Of a stretch of DNA of 64,000 nt, positions 1-7,971 are shown piece after piece. Source of the stretch: Saccharothrix longispora (GTDB lineage: Bacteria; Actinomycetota; Actinomycetes; Mycobacteriales; Pseudonocardiaceae); assembly GCF_030852425.1 (NCBI RefSeq), contig NZ_NSDM01000004.1:1-64000 (forward strand), in the 5' to 3' direction. The translations under genes were made by a program, and so were the position numbers. Positions within the stretch are counted from its first letter, which is position 1. Every line of letters starts with the position of its first letter. Under the pieces are notes generated by a model that was not told where the DNA came from, did no database searches, and saw only the letters and a list, made by a program, of their open reading frames with translations.

Positions 1-1
1 A

Positions 2-124
2 ACCGAACGACGAGCGGCACTGCCGCGATGGCTGCACACCTACAATCACCACCGCGGCCACACCGCGCTCAAGGGCCAACCACCCGCCAGCCGCGTCCCC
101 AACCTCACAGGACAGAACATCTAG
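2..124 (+). CDS. C-terminal fragment of an IS481-family transposase (cut by window edge)
   Basis: Frame 2 from the left edge reads without a stop to TAG at 122-124 and gives about 40 residues. They include WLHTYNHHRGHTALKG and end in ASRVPNLTGQNI. This matches the usual end of the DDE integrase-core transposases of IS481 elements (established family knowledge). The rest of the gene lies outside the window. The stop codon is only 12 bp from the end of the convergent deformylase gene, so the insertion sequence must end at or inside the deformylase 3' end. I could not identify a terminal inverted repeat. Confidence 0.8.
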   Translation, partial: TERRAALPRWLHTYNHHRGHTALKGQPPASRVPNLTGQNI

Positions 125-136
125 CGCCCGCGGGCG

Positions 137-769
137 TCAGTGCCGGTGACCGTGCCCGTGGTCGTCGTGCCCGTGCCCGTCGTGGTCGTCGTCCTCGTCG
201 TCCGCGAACGGGTCCGGCGAGGTGGCCGGGTCCCAGCTCAGCCCCGGCACGCCCCACCCGTTCGCCTTGAGCATCTTCCTCGCCGCCCGCTTGTGCCGCC
301 CCACGAGCCGGTCGAGGTAGATGAACCCGTCGAGGTGGTCCGTCTCGTGCTGGAGGCAGCGCGCGAAGAACCCCGTGCCCTCCACCTCCACCGGCCGGCC
401 CTCGCCGTCGACCCCGGTCACCTTCGCCCACGACGCCCGCCCCGTCGGGTACGCCTCGCCCGGCGCCGACAGGCAACCCTCGAAGTCGTCGTCCGGGTCC
501 GGCATGCCCAGCGGGACCTCCGAGGTCTCCAGCACCGGGTTCACCACCACACCCCGGTGCCGCACGCCCTCGTCGTCCGGGCAGTCGTAGACGAACAACC
601 GCAGGTCGATCCCGATCTGGTTCGCCGCGAGCCCCACGCCGTGCGCCGCCGCCATCGTCTCGTACATGTCGTCGACGAGCGTGCGCAACGCCTCGTCGAA
701 CACCTCGACGGGACGGGTCGGGGTGTGGAGGACGGGATCGCCGGCGATCCGGATGGGGTGAACTGCCAT
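137..769 (-). CDS. def: peptide deformylase
   Basis: This metalloenzyme removes the formyl group from the N-terminal methionine of new proteins in the cytoplasm. All three family motifs are present: GVGLAANQ at residues 44-51, EGCLS at 97-101 and HETDH at 141-145. The metal ligands are Cys99, His141 and His145. The 210-residue length is longer than usual because residues about 186-210 form an Asp/His-rich tail ([14 protein letters not shown] and onward) that is absent from typical deformylases. The ATG start is supported by a leaderless-type promoter box 7 nt upstream. The convergent IS481 remnant ends 12 bp beyond its stop. Confidence 0.96.
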   Translation of the reverse strand: MAVHPIRIAGDPVLHTPTRPVEVFDEALRTLVDDMYETMAAAHGVGLAANQIGIDLRLFVYDCPDDEGVRHRGVVVNPVLETSEVPLGMPDPDDDFEGCLSAPGEAYPTGRASWAKVTGVDGEGRPVEVEGTGFFARCLQHETDHLDGFIYLDRLVGRHKRAARKMLKANGWGVPGLSWDPATSPDPFADDEDDDHDGHGHDDHGHGHRH

Positions 770-776
770 GACGGGC

Positions 777-782
777 AGCCTA
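777..782 (-). promoter_or_regulatory. leaderless -10 box (TAGGCT) of def
   Basis: On the minus strand TAGGCT is followed by seven bases and then the def ATG. This spacing is the actinobacterial leaderless arrangement, in which transcription starts at or next to the start codon. No Shine-Dalgarno sequence is visible. Confidence 0.6.
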
Positions 783-880
783 ACGGCGCGTTCCGGCGGA
801 CGCGCCGGGCGATGAACCGACCCCGGCGAAGATCACGTGATTGAATGGCACCCACGCACGGGACACGGCTGAGGAGCCAG

Positions 881-1177
881 ATGGACGCCGCAGAGGCACT
901 GGCGCCGGCGGAGGGGCCGGCCGACGGTTTGAACGACCGGGAACGCGAGATCCTGGCCTTCGAACGCCAGTGGTGGAAGTACGCGGGTGCCAAGGAACAA
1001 GCGATCAAAGAGCTGTTCGACATGTCCGCGACGCGGTACTACCAGCTGCTCAACGCGTTGATCGAGAAGGAAGAGGCGTTGGCCGCCGACCCGATGTTGA
1101 TCAAGAGATTGCGCCGGTCCCGCTCCGGGAGGCAACGCGCCCGCCTGGCGAAGCGGGCGGGTGTCGAGCGCCGATGA
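881..1177 (+). CDS. DUF3263-like conserved actinobacterial protein
   Basis: This small soluble protein of about 98 residues contains LNDREREILAFERQWW and then a helix-rich segment with ATRYYQLLNALIEKEEAL. I recognise the pattern as the DUF3263 family of Actinobacteria, whose function is unknown to me. An in-frame ATG at 845 would add 12 residues; I chose 881 because the family similarity starts after it, but 845 is possible. The stop overlaps the next start by 4 nt (ATGA), so translation of the two genes is probably coupled. A palindrome ATCACGTGAT at 832-841 lies upstream and could be an operator. Confidence 0.7.
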   Translation: MDAAEALAPAEGPADGLNDREREILAFERQWWKYAGAKEQAIKELFDMSATRYYQLLNALIEKEEALAADPMLIKRLRRSRSGRQRARLAKRAGVERR

Positions 1178-1833
1178 CGAACCCCGAACAGCCCGCGGGC
1201 TCCGCGCAACCCGCCCGCGCCGCGGGTTACGTGCTGCTCGGCGTGTCCGCCATCGCCCTGGTCGTCGGAGTGGTCAGCCTGTTCACCGGCGGCCCCGACG
1301 ACGAACCCCCCGCCGCCCAGTCCACCCCGCCGTCGGCGTCCTCGTCCGCCTCGCCCGACCCGTCGGACCCGTCCGGCTCGGACACCGGCACGCCCACCTC
1401 ACCGGACGCGCCCGCCGAGTCCTCCGCCGGCCAGGCCCCGACCACCGAACCGCCCGCCACCACCGGCGGCCCGACGACCACCACCGCCCCCGGCGCGGCC
1501 ACCCCCGGAACCCCGCCACCCCCGGTGACCCCGAAGCCCCAGGTGCGCGTCTACAACAACAGCACCACCCCCAACCTCGCCTCCCGCGCGTCCGACGACG
1601 TGCAGAAAGCGGGCTGGCCGGTCGCCGAGACCGGGAACTACTCCCAGGGCGTCATCCCGACCACCACCGTCTACTACCGGCCCGGCACCGACGAGGAGGA
1701 GTCGGCGAAACTGCTGGCCACCACCCTCGGCGCCCGCGTCGAGGCCCGCTTCGACGGCATCCGGGACGCGCACGCCGGGATCATCGTGATCGTCACCAAC
1801 GACTACCGCGGCCCGTCCGGCAAGGTCTCCTGA
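1174..1833 (+). CDS. membrane-anchored LytR_C-domain protein
   Basis: The 219-residue protein has a short cytoplasmic N-terminus, one transmembrane helix (VLLGVSAIALVVGVVSLF, about residues 17-35), a Thr/Pro/Ser-rich linker and a C-terminal domain from about residue 125 that begins VRVYNNSTTPNLASRASDD. That domain matches the LytR C-terminal family (PF13399 type), which in Actinobacteria also occurs without the LCP catalytic domain. It is probably an extracytoplasmic cell-envelope protein. It is translationally coupled to the upstream DUF3263-like gene through an ATGA overlap. The pairing with DUF3263 is common in this group as far as I know. Confidence 0.8.
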   Translation: MTNPEQPAGSAQPARAAGYVLLGVSAIALVVGVVSLFTGGPDDEPPAAQSTPPSASSSASPDPSDPSGSDTGTPTSPDAPAESSAGQAPTTEPPATTGGPTTTTAPGAATPGTPPPPVTPKPQVRVYNNSTTPNLASRASDDVQKAGWPVAETGNYSQGVIPTTTVYYRPGTDEEESAKLLATTLGARVEARFDGIRDAHAGIIVIVTNDYRGPSGKVS

Positions 1834-1849
1834 CCCGCCCCTCGCCACA

Positions 1850-1878
1850 GGTGCCCCGACCCCTCCGGCCGGGGCACC
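1850..1878. terminator. bidirectional hairpin between convergent genes
   Basis: GGTGCCCCG at 1850-1858 pairs with CGGGGCACC at 1870-1878 around an 11-nt loop. It sits between the stop of the LytR_C gene and the stop of the convergent AAA ATPase gene. No U-tract follows. Confidence 0.55.
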
Positions 1879-1890
1879 CGCCGCGAACGG

Positions 1891-4236
1891 CTACGCCCTC
1901 GCGCGGCTCTCCGCGTACGCCGCCAGCGACGCGAGCTGAGCCGGGTCCAACGACGGCCGGACCGCGGCACGCGCCGTGGCCAGGTGAGCCGCAGTCACCT
2001 CCGCCGCCTCCAACGACTCGCGCATCGCCGTCAAGGCGGCCTCCCGCACCAGCGCCGCGCAGTCGGCCGCCGAATAGCCCTCCAACTCCTCCGCCAGCGC
2101 GGCCAGGTCCACGTCGTCCGCCAACGGCGTGTTCCGCGACGACGCCCGCAGGATCTCCGCCCGCGCCTCGCCGTCCGGCGGCGGCACGTACACCAGCCGC
2201 TCCAACCGGCCCGGCCGCAGCAACGCCGGGTCGATCAGCTCCGGCCGGTTCGTCGCACCCAGCACGATCACGTCCCGCAACGGCTCCACCCCGTCCAGCT
2301 CGGTCAGCAGCGCCGCGACCACCCGGTCCGCCACACCCGAGTCCGACGACTGCCCCCGCCTCGGGGCCAGCGCGTCCACCTCGTCCAGGAACACCAGCGC
2401 CGGCGCCGCCTCCGCCGCCCGCCGGAACAACTCGCGCACCGCCCGCTCGGACTCGCCCACGAACTTGTCCATCAGCTCCGCGCCCTTGACCGACAGCACG
2501 TTCAACCGCCCCGTCCCGGCCAGCGCGCGCACCAGGAACGTCTTCCCGCACCCCGGAGGCCCGTACAGCAGCAACCCGCGCGGCGGTGCCACACCCAGCC
2601 GCGCGAACGAGTCCGGGTACTGCAACGGCCACAACGCCGCCTCGGTCAGCGCCTGCTTCACCTCGACCATGTCGCCGACGTCCGCCAACGTCAGCCCACC
2701 CGTCCGCAACGTGTCCGAAGTGGACATCGAGATCGGGCGCACCGTGTCCAGCGCACCCAGCAGGTCCACCTGCCCGACCCGCGGCTCGGCCGCCTCGCGC
2801 TGCCGCAACGCCGCCCGGACGGCCGCCTCGCGCCGCAGCGCCAGCAGGTCCGCGACCACGAACCCGGGCGTCCGGTCCGCCACCGCACCCAGGTCCACAT
2901 CGGACTCCACCGGCACGTCCCGCAGCAGCACCCGCAGCAGGTCCGTCCGCGCCTCCCCGTCCGGCAGCGGCAGCACCAGCTCCCGGTCCACCAACTCCGG
3001 CGCCCGCAACCGCGGGTCGACGGCCTCCGGGTGCGCGGTCGTCACGACCAGCGCCACCCCGTCCGGACGCCCCCGCAACGCGTCCAGCACCACCGTGGCC
3101 ACCGGCGGCGGGGAGGACGCGGGCAGCAGCACCTCGACGTCCGTCACCAGCAGCACCGCCGGCGCCTGCGCGGCGGCGATCGCGTCGGCCACCCGCTGCG
3201 CCGTGGCGTTCGCCTCCAGGACCGCGATGCTGGGCGCGGCGACCTCCACGACAGCGGCCCCGGCCGCGGCCGCGACCGCGCGCACCAACGTCGCCTTGCC
3301 GACCCCCTCGGGTCCGCTGACCAGTGCCGCGAGCCGCGAGGTGGTGCCCAGCTTCGCCAACAGCTCGGGGTGGGTGAAGCTCAGGTCGAGCCACTCGGCC
3401 AACCGCTTGGCCGCGTCCCGCTGCCCCACCAGGTCCGCGACGGGCACAGCCGGCACCGCCGACGCGACGCCCACCACGACCCCGGAATCCGCGCCGAGGC
3501 CCTCCACCCCGGCCCCACTCCCGGAAGCCGCCGCGCCACCACCCGCCGATGTTCCCGCCGGTTCCGCCCCGGTACCTCCCGGCGCCGCCCCGGCACCCGC
3601 ACCCCGGCCGGCGGGCCACGAGCCCCCGACCGCGGCGACAACCCCCGCGGGTCCGCTCGTGACCGGCACGACATCGCCCGTCCGAGCCCCGTCCCGCCAC
3701 CCGACGACGGTCGAAGGCTGAACCGCCACCGGCCCACCGGCCGGCTCGGTGGCGGTGATCGTGAGCAGTTCGTTGGTCCAGGTCATGCCGATCGCGTTGG
3801 ACAGCTTCCGCCGCGTGGCGCTCACGTCGGCGCCGGGCGGCGGCGCGAGGTCCTGGGGCAGCAGCGACACCGCGTCGCCGACCGTCAGCACCTTCCCGGT
3901 CAGCGCCATGCGCAGCGTCTCGGGCGTGAGCGACGTGCTGGCCAGCCGCGACCCGGCCACCGTGACCGCACGGGCGGCGGCGACCTCGACCGGGGCCACG
4001 ACGACCTCCGAGCCCTCGGCGAGCCCGAGGTTCGACAGGGTCACGTCGTCCACCAGCGCCACGCCGGGCGGACCGTCACCGGCGGCGGCGAGGGCGGCGC
4101 TGACCCGGGCGCCGGTGAGGCGCACGGCGTCCCACGCGCGCAGACCCAGCGCGTCGAGCACCTCGGGGTGCAGGCGCACCACGCCGCGGCGGGTGTCCAG
4201 GGCCGACGGGGACAGGCGGGCCGTCAGGGTGATCAC
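1891..4236 (-). CDS. CDC48/p97-like AAA ATPase
   Basis: This 781-residue ATPase resembles actinobacterial CDC48 homologues, which unfold or remodel proteins. Residues 1-170 look like the CDC48 N-domain. A Gly/Ala/Pro linker covers about 200-250, and two AAA modules follow. The first is degenerate: GPEGVGKA near 308-315 has Ala after the Walker Lys, and its Walker B reads LLVTDVE. The second is canonical, with GPPGCGKT at 559-566, ALVFLDEVD near 613-621 and the region of homology ATNRPELIDPALLRPGR. ATP hydrolysis therefore probably relies on the second ring. It is transcribed alone, converging on the LytR_C gene. Confidence 0.9.
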   Translation of the reverse strand: MITLTARLSPSALDTRRGVVRLHPEVLDALGLRAWDAVRLTGARVSAALAAAGDGPPGVALVDDVTLSNLGLAEGSEVVVAPVEVAAARAVTVAGSRLASTSLTPETLRMALTGKVLTVGDAVSLLPQDLAPPPGADVSATRRKLSNAIGMTWTNELLTITATEPAGGPVAVQPSTVVGWRDGARTGDVVPVTSGPAGVVAAVGGSWPAGRGAGAGAAPGGTGAEPAGTSAGGGAAASGSGAGVEGLGADSGVVVGVASAVPAVPVADLVGQRDAAKRLAEWLDLSFTHPELLAKLGTTSRLAALVSGPEGVGKATLVRAVAAAAGAAVVEVAAPSIAVLEANATAQRVADAIAAAQAPAVLLVTDVEVLLPASSPPPVATVVLDALRGRPDGVALVVTTAHPEAVDPRLRAPELVDRELVLPLPDGEARTDLLRVLLRDVPVESDVDLGAVADRTPGFVVADLLALRREAAVRAALRQREAAEPRVGQVDLLGALDTVRPISMSTSDTLRTGGLTLADVGDMVEVKQALTEAALWPLQYPDSFARLGVAPPRGLLLYGPPGCGKTFLVRALAGTGRLNVLSVKGAELMDKFVGESERAVRELFRRAAEAAPALVFLDEVDALAPRRGQSSDSGVADRVVAALLTELDGVEPLRDVIVLGATNRPELIDPALLRPGRLERLVYVPPPDGEARAEILRASSRNTPLADDVDLAALAEELEGYSAADCAALVREAALTAMRESLEAAEVTAAHLATARAAVRPSLDPAQLASLAAYAESRARA

Positions 4237-4380
4237 GCCGTGGAGCGTAGTGCGGGTTCGCGGTCGGCGACGGTTCGTCCCGCCCCGTGCCCGCCCGGGA
4301 CCCCCACGACCACGGCGTCGAGCGCTCCCCGGGAGTGGTCCGGGTACGGCGTCGGGTGTGGTGTCGACGTCGGACCCGGC

Positions 4381-4401
4381 GTCAGGTGTCAGGTGTCAGG
4401 T
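4381..4401 (+). repeat. GTCAGGT heptamer, three tandem copies
   Basis: Three perfect head-to-tail copies of a 7-bp unit occur in the leader region of the AAA ATPase gene. No function is evident. Confidence 0.8.
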
Positions 4402-4476
4402 GTGGTGGCGGAGAGGAGCGGGAGGGGTGCGGGTGGCGGATCGGCAGGGGTGTGGCTGGTCGGCGGCTCCTTCGTT

Positions 4477-4539
4477 TCCAACCGAGTCCCGAGACCCCCG
4501 ATCACGTACATGTTTTCCCGATGATCACCCCATCGTGTC
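4477..4539 (-). repeat. conserved intergenic element, copy A
   Basis: Read on the minus strand, the core at 4505-4539 is GACACGATGG, one base, GTGATCAT, a short spacer and AACATGTACG. A further TCGGTTGGA match lies 19 nt beyond. The same blocks occur on the plus strand at 12286-12348. Outside the spacer the cores agree at 28 of 29 positions. Copy A lies about 240 bp upstream of the AAA ATPase start in the same orientation. Its role is unknown. Confidence 0.65.
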
Positions 4540-4712
4540 GCCCAAGGTCAGGAAAGCGCAGGTCGTGCTCCGCATTGCCCGACCACAGTGCCCGGCCACC
4601 CCGCCACCCGACAACCTGCCGACCCCGACCTGTGGACAACTCCGAACCCGCACGAGGAACACCGGGGAAAGAAACCGGGGCCCGGGGGAATCCCCGAGCC
4701 CCGGAACCGGGA

Positions 4713-4806
4713 CCGAAACGCCGATCCGAACGCCGACCCGAACCCGAACCCGAACCCGATCCGAATCCGATCCCGTTCCCGAATCCGAATCCGGTCCGAA
4801 CCGCGA
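4713..4806 (+). repeat. degenerate hexanucleotide tract (CCGAAC / CCGAAT)
   Basis: About 15 tandem variants of CCGAAC or CCGAAT run through this 94-bp stretch just after the pssA 3' end. All six frames give low-complexity Arg/Pro/Asn/Ser peptides, so it is not coding. Confidence 0.75.
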
Positions 4807-4841
4807 TCACACAGCGCGTTCCCGAACCGCGGACCGTGAAG

Positions 4842-5810
4842 TCACGGCCGGTCCTGCCGGCGCAATCCCATGTGCCGCCAGCCGCGCCTCTTCCCGGCGC
4901 GGCCCGCCCCGTTCGTCTCGGCCGCCACCTGCGTGGGGTCGACCCGACGCGGCCTGCGCACCGCGCGCCGCGCCGCGCCGGCCACCCGGCCGCCGAGCGG
5001 TTGCCGCAACCCCAGCCGACGCGCCGCCACGCCGTGCGCGCGCTTGATGGCGCGCCGGTCCGCCGCGGGCACCGACCACGCCTCCGGGTGCTTGGCCAAC
5101 CACCGGTACCGGCGCACCGAGTACGGCAGGTGCCCCAGGTACACGAGCATCGCCGCGATCAGCGCCACCAGCGGGAACGTGATGACCGCCGCCGCCAGCA
5201 GGCCCACCAGCACCAGCAGCGGGGCGACGTAGCGCGGCGGGACCTTGATGGTCTTCACCGACAGCGTCGGGATGCGGCTGACCAGCAGCAGCGCGACGGC
5301 GACGGTCCACACCGCGACCACCGGCCCGCTGGACCACCACCCCGGCCGGCCGATCTGCTCGTCCACGATCAGCGGCAGCAGCAGCAGCAGCCCGCCGGCG
5401 GGCGCGGGCACGCCGACGAAGAACTCCTTCGCGTACGGCGGCTGCTCGACCTCCAGCAGGGTGTTGAACCGCGCCAGTCGCAGCACCATGCACACCGCGA
5501 ACACCAGCGCGATGACCCAGCCCTGGCGGCTGCCCTCGAACTGCCACACGTAGATCACCAGGGCGGGCGCGACGCCGAACGAGATGGCGTCGGCCAGCGA
5601 GTCCAGTTCGGCGCCCATCTTGCTGGTGGCGTCGAGCAGCCGGGCCAGCCGGCCGTCGAGCCCGTCGAACAGCGCCGCCGCCGCGATGGCGCCGATGGCC
5701 GCGCCCCACATGCCGCTCAGGGCGAAGTGCACGGACGACAGGCCGGCGCTCATCGCCAGGACGGTGATGGCGTTCGGCAGCAGCCTGATGCCCGGCCCGC
5801 TGGGAGCCAT
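4842..5810 (-). CDS. pssA: CDP-diacylglycerol--serine O-phosphatidyltransferase
   Basis: This integral membrane enzyme makes phosphatidylserine from CDP-diacylglycerol and L-serine, the first committed step to phosphatidylethanolamine. The 322-residue protein carries the CDP-alcohol phosphotransferase signature: DGRLAR, eight residues, G, then D and D in AELDSLAD, around residues 51-76. Several hydrophobic helices follow, and a basic C-terminal tail of about 60 residues is probably cytoplasmic. Its ATG lies 4 nt after the psd stop, so psd and pssA form an operon in pathway-related order. Confidence 0.93.
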   Translation of the reverse strand: MAPSGPGIRLLPNAITVLAMSAGLSSVHFALSGMWGAAIGAIAAAALFDGLDGRLARLLDATSKMGAELDSLADAISFGVAPALVIYVWQFEGSRQGWVIALVFAVCMVLRLARFNTLLEVEQPPYAKEFFVGVPAPAGGLLLLLPLIVDEQIGRPGWWSSGPVVAVWTVAVALLLVSRIPTLSVKTIKVPPRYVAPLLVLVGLLAAAVITFPLVALIAAMLVYLGHLPYSVRRYRWLAKHPEAWSVPAADRRAIKRAHGVAARRLGLRQPLGGRVAGAARRAVRRPRRVDPTQVAAETNGAGRAGKRRGWRHMGLRRQDRP

Positions 5811-5814
5811 CCGC

Positions 5815-6528
5815 TCAGCCCTCCGAGGGGAGTTCGGCGAGCACGGTCTCGCCGCCGATGGTGCGCTGACCGGCCTCGACGAGCACGCGGCTGCCGAGCG
5901 GCACGTAGAGGTCGACGCGGGAGCCGAACCGGATCAGGCCGTAGGTCTGCCCGGCGGCCACCTTGTCGCCCTCGGCGACCTGGCACACGATGCGACGCGC
6001 CACGAGCCCGGCGATCTGCACGACGACCACGTCGTGACCGCCCTCTGAGGTGAGCCACACGGTGTTGCGCTCGTTGTCCTCGCTGGCCTTGTCCAGGTCG
6101 GCGGACAGGAACTTGCCGGGCCGGTACGACACCTGCCGCACCAGGCCGGGCACGGGCACGCGCTGCACGTGCACGTCGAACACGGACAGGAACACGCTGA
6201 TGCGCGTCATCGGCGCGCTGCCCAGGCCCAGCTCGGCGGGCGGCGCGGCCTCGACGACGTGGGACACGGTGCCGTCGGCGGGCGCGACCGCCAGGCCGGG
6301 CCGGGTGGGCGTGGTGCGCGCGGGCTCGCGGAAGAACCACGCGACCCACGCCGTCAGCAGCGCGCCGGCCACGCCGAAGCGCTTGGAGAACCGGCGCAGC
6401 AGCAGCGTCGCGACGGCGGCACCGGCCACGAAGGGGCGGCCGGCGGGGTGCATCGGGGGGACGATCCCCCTGGCCAGCTGGACGAAGTGGGAGACGGCAC
6501 CACTGTTCTGGTCGCGATCGGAGGTCAT
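5815..6528 (-). CDS. psd: phosphatidylserine decarboxylase proenzyme
   Basis: It converts phosphatidylserine to phosphatidylethanolamine at the membrane. Residues 40-65 contain a hydrophobic anchor, followed by WFFREPART and APADGTVSHV, typical of the short PSD-A type. The family self-cleaves to create a pyruvoyl group from a serine in a GS motif; here RFGSRVDLYVP places that serine at residue 203. The length of 237 residues fits the family. The gene is first in the psd-pssA operon. GGAAGAG lies just before ATG and a TATTAC box lies 9 nt before it, so either a very short leader or leaderless initiation is possible. Confidence 0.92.
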   Translation of the reverse strand: MTSDRDQNSGAVSHFVQLARGIVPPMHPAGRPFVAGAAVATLLLRRFSKRFGVAGALLTAWVAWFFREPARTTPTRPGLAVAPADGTVSHVVEAAPPAELGLGSAPMTRISVFLSVFDVHVQRVPVPGLVRQVSYRPGKFLSADLDKASEDNERNTVWLTSEGGHDVVVVQIAGLVARRIVCQVAEGDKVAAGQTYGLIRFGSRVDLYVPLGSRVLVEAGQRTIGGETVLAELPSEG

Positions 6529-6702
6529 GGCTCTTCCGTAATAGGGCTGTGCTTCCGGCCCGCCACACGCTACGCGGCTTCGCCGGTCCCCGTCGTGCCC
6601 GCCCGTGCGTCCCCCGACGAACGCACGCGCGGGCAGGACGGGCGCGACCGGAGTGTAAGCCCGATCACATCACATGATCAACGCTTGGCCGTGACGGCGG
6701 GA

Positions 6703-7917
6703 CTACCGACCGTGCAGGAGCCGGACGACGACCTCGTCGTCCTGGGCCAGCGACGTCACGTCCTCGGGCACCTCGATCAGGCAGTTGCTCACCGCCAGCG
6801 CCGACAGCAGGTGCGACCCCGGCCCGCCCACCGGCGTCACCACCCGCCCCGACGCCGGGTCGAACAGCCCCCGCCGGAACTGGGTGCGCCCCGCCGGCGA
6901 CGTCACCGGCGCGCTCAACCGGGCCGTCGCCGACGGCCGCTCCACCTCCGCGAACCCCATCGCCGCCCGCAGCGCCGGCCGCACGAACACCTCGAACGAC
7001 ACCTGCGCGCTCACCGGGTTCCCCGGCAGCGTCGCCACCGCCACGCCCCGGTACCGGCCCGCGCCCTGCGGCCCGCCCGGCTGCATCGCGACCTTCGTGA
7101 ACTCCACCCCGCGACCGGTGAACGCGTCCTTCACCACCTCGTACGCGCCCGCGCTCACCCCGCCCGAGGTCAGCAGCAGGTCCACCGACCCGAGCCGCGG
7201 CTCCAGCGCCGCGCGGAACCGCTCCACGTCGTCCGGCACGAACCGCAGCAGCTCCGCCTCGCCGCCCGCCTCCCGCACCGCCGCCGCGAGCATCACGCCG
7301 TTCGACTCGAAGATCTGCCCGCGCTCCAGCGCCCCGCCCGGCCCCACCAGCTCCGACCCGGTCGACAGCACCAGCACCCGGGGCCGCCTGCGCACCGGCA
7401 GCGACCCGAACCCCAGCGCCGCCGCCAGCCCCAGCTGCGCCGGGCCCAGCGCGGTGCCCGCCACCAGCACGGTCGCGCCCACCGCCACGTCGTCGGCCGC
7501 GCGCCGCACGTTCTGCTCCACCGCCACGGCCCGGTCCACCCGCACCGACGACGTGCCCCCGTCGGTCCACTCCACCTGCACCACGGCGTCCGCGCCCGGC
7601 GGCAGCGGCGCGCCCGTCATGATCCGGTGCGCCGTGCCCGGCGCCAGCGGCGCGTCCCCCGCCGCCCCCGCCGGGAGGTCCCGCTCCACCGGCAGCACCA
7701 CCGGCGGCGACGCCACGTCCGCCGCGCGCACCGCGTACCCGTCCATCGCGGAGTTGTCGAAGGGCGGCAGCGGGATCGGCGCCACCACGTCCCGGGCCAG
7801 CACCAGGTCCAGGCAGTCGGACACCGGCAGGTCGACCACCGGCATCACGCCCACGAGGCCGGCGACGCGGGACTTGTGATCAGCGACTCGGGTCAGCGCG
7901 TTCGTCACGCCCCCCAT
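6703..7917 (-). CDS. moeA: molybdopterin molybdenumtransferase MoeA
   Basis: MoeA inserts molybdate into adenylylated molybdopterin to complete the molybdenum cofactor. Recognisable motifs in order are DNSAMDGYA, IMTGAPLPPGADAVV, LSTGSEL, TSGGVSAGAYEVVKD and PGNPVSAQVSFEVFVRP. I place the start at ATG 7917 (MGGVTNALTRVADH); the GTG three codons later at 7908 is equally plausible, while the longer open frame would run into the divergent gene's leader. It gives about 404 residues, normal for the family. Cofactor demand in this window comes from the CoxL-like hydroxylase at 27.5-30 kb, and the remaining moa genes are near 52.6-56.6 kb. Confidence 0.93.
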   Translation of the reverse strand: MGGVTNALTRVADHKSRVAGLVGVMPVVDLPVSDCLDLVLARDVVAPIPLPPFDNSAMDGYAVRAADVASPPVVLPVERDLPAGAAGDAPLAPGTAHRIMTGAPLPPGADAVVQVEWTDGGTSSVRVDRAVAVEQNVRRAADDVAVGATVLVAGTALGPAQLGLAAALGFGSLPVRRRPRVLVLSTGSELVGPGGALERGQIFESNGVMLAAAVREAGGEAELLRFVPDDVERFRAALEPRLGSVDLLLTSGGVSAGAYEVVKDAFTGRGVEFTKVAMQPGGPQGAGRYRGVAVATLPGNPVSAQVSFEVFVRPALRAAMGFAEVERPSATARLSAPVTSPAGRTQFRRGLFDPASGRVVTPVGGPGSHLLSALAVSNCLIEVPEDVTSLAQDDEVVVRLLHGR

Positions 7918-7971
7918 CCTGCCCGGCGCGTGGCAGACTGCTCCGACCGGCTGATCACGACAGGGGGAACG

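Larger units (their letters stand above)
4237..4841. other. 605-bp intergenic region rich in short repeats
   Basis: I see no convincing gene here. The region holds three tandem copies of GTCAGGT at 4381-4401, a conserved element shared with the region after groEL (about 4477-4539), a GC-rich imperfect hairpin at 4677-4702 and a degenerate CCGAAC/CCGAAT tract at 4713-4806. It separates two minus-strand genes, pssA upstream and the AAA ATPase downstream, so it should contain the ATPase promoter. Confidence 0.6.

Noticed and set aside
28-270. Plus-strand open frame beginning MAAHLQSPPRP
   Set aside because: It is Arg/Pro/His low complexity and out of frame with the clear IS481 transposase end, and it runs antisense through def.
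832-841. ATCACGTGAT palindrome as a defined operator
   Set aside because: It is a short perfect palindrome near a gene start but matches no regulator I can name, and one occurrence is weak evidence.
4505-4539. The conserved element as a known 6C RNA or similar actinobacterial small RNA
   Set aside because: The two stem-loops with runs of six cytosines expected for 6C RNA are not present, and I could not match another known RNA family from memory.
6664-6684. Third copy of the conserved element near moeA (ATCACATCACATGATCA)
   Set aside because: Only the TGATCA core is shared; the flanking blocks GACACGATGG and AACATGTACG are missing.
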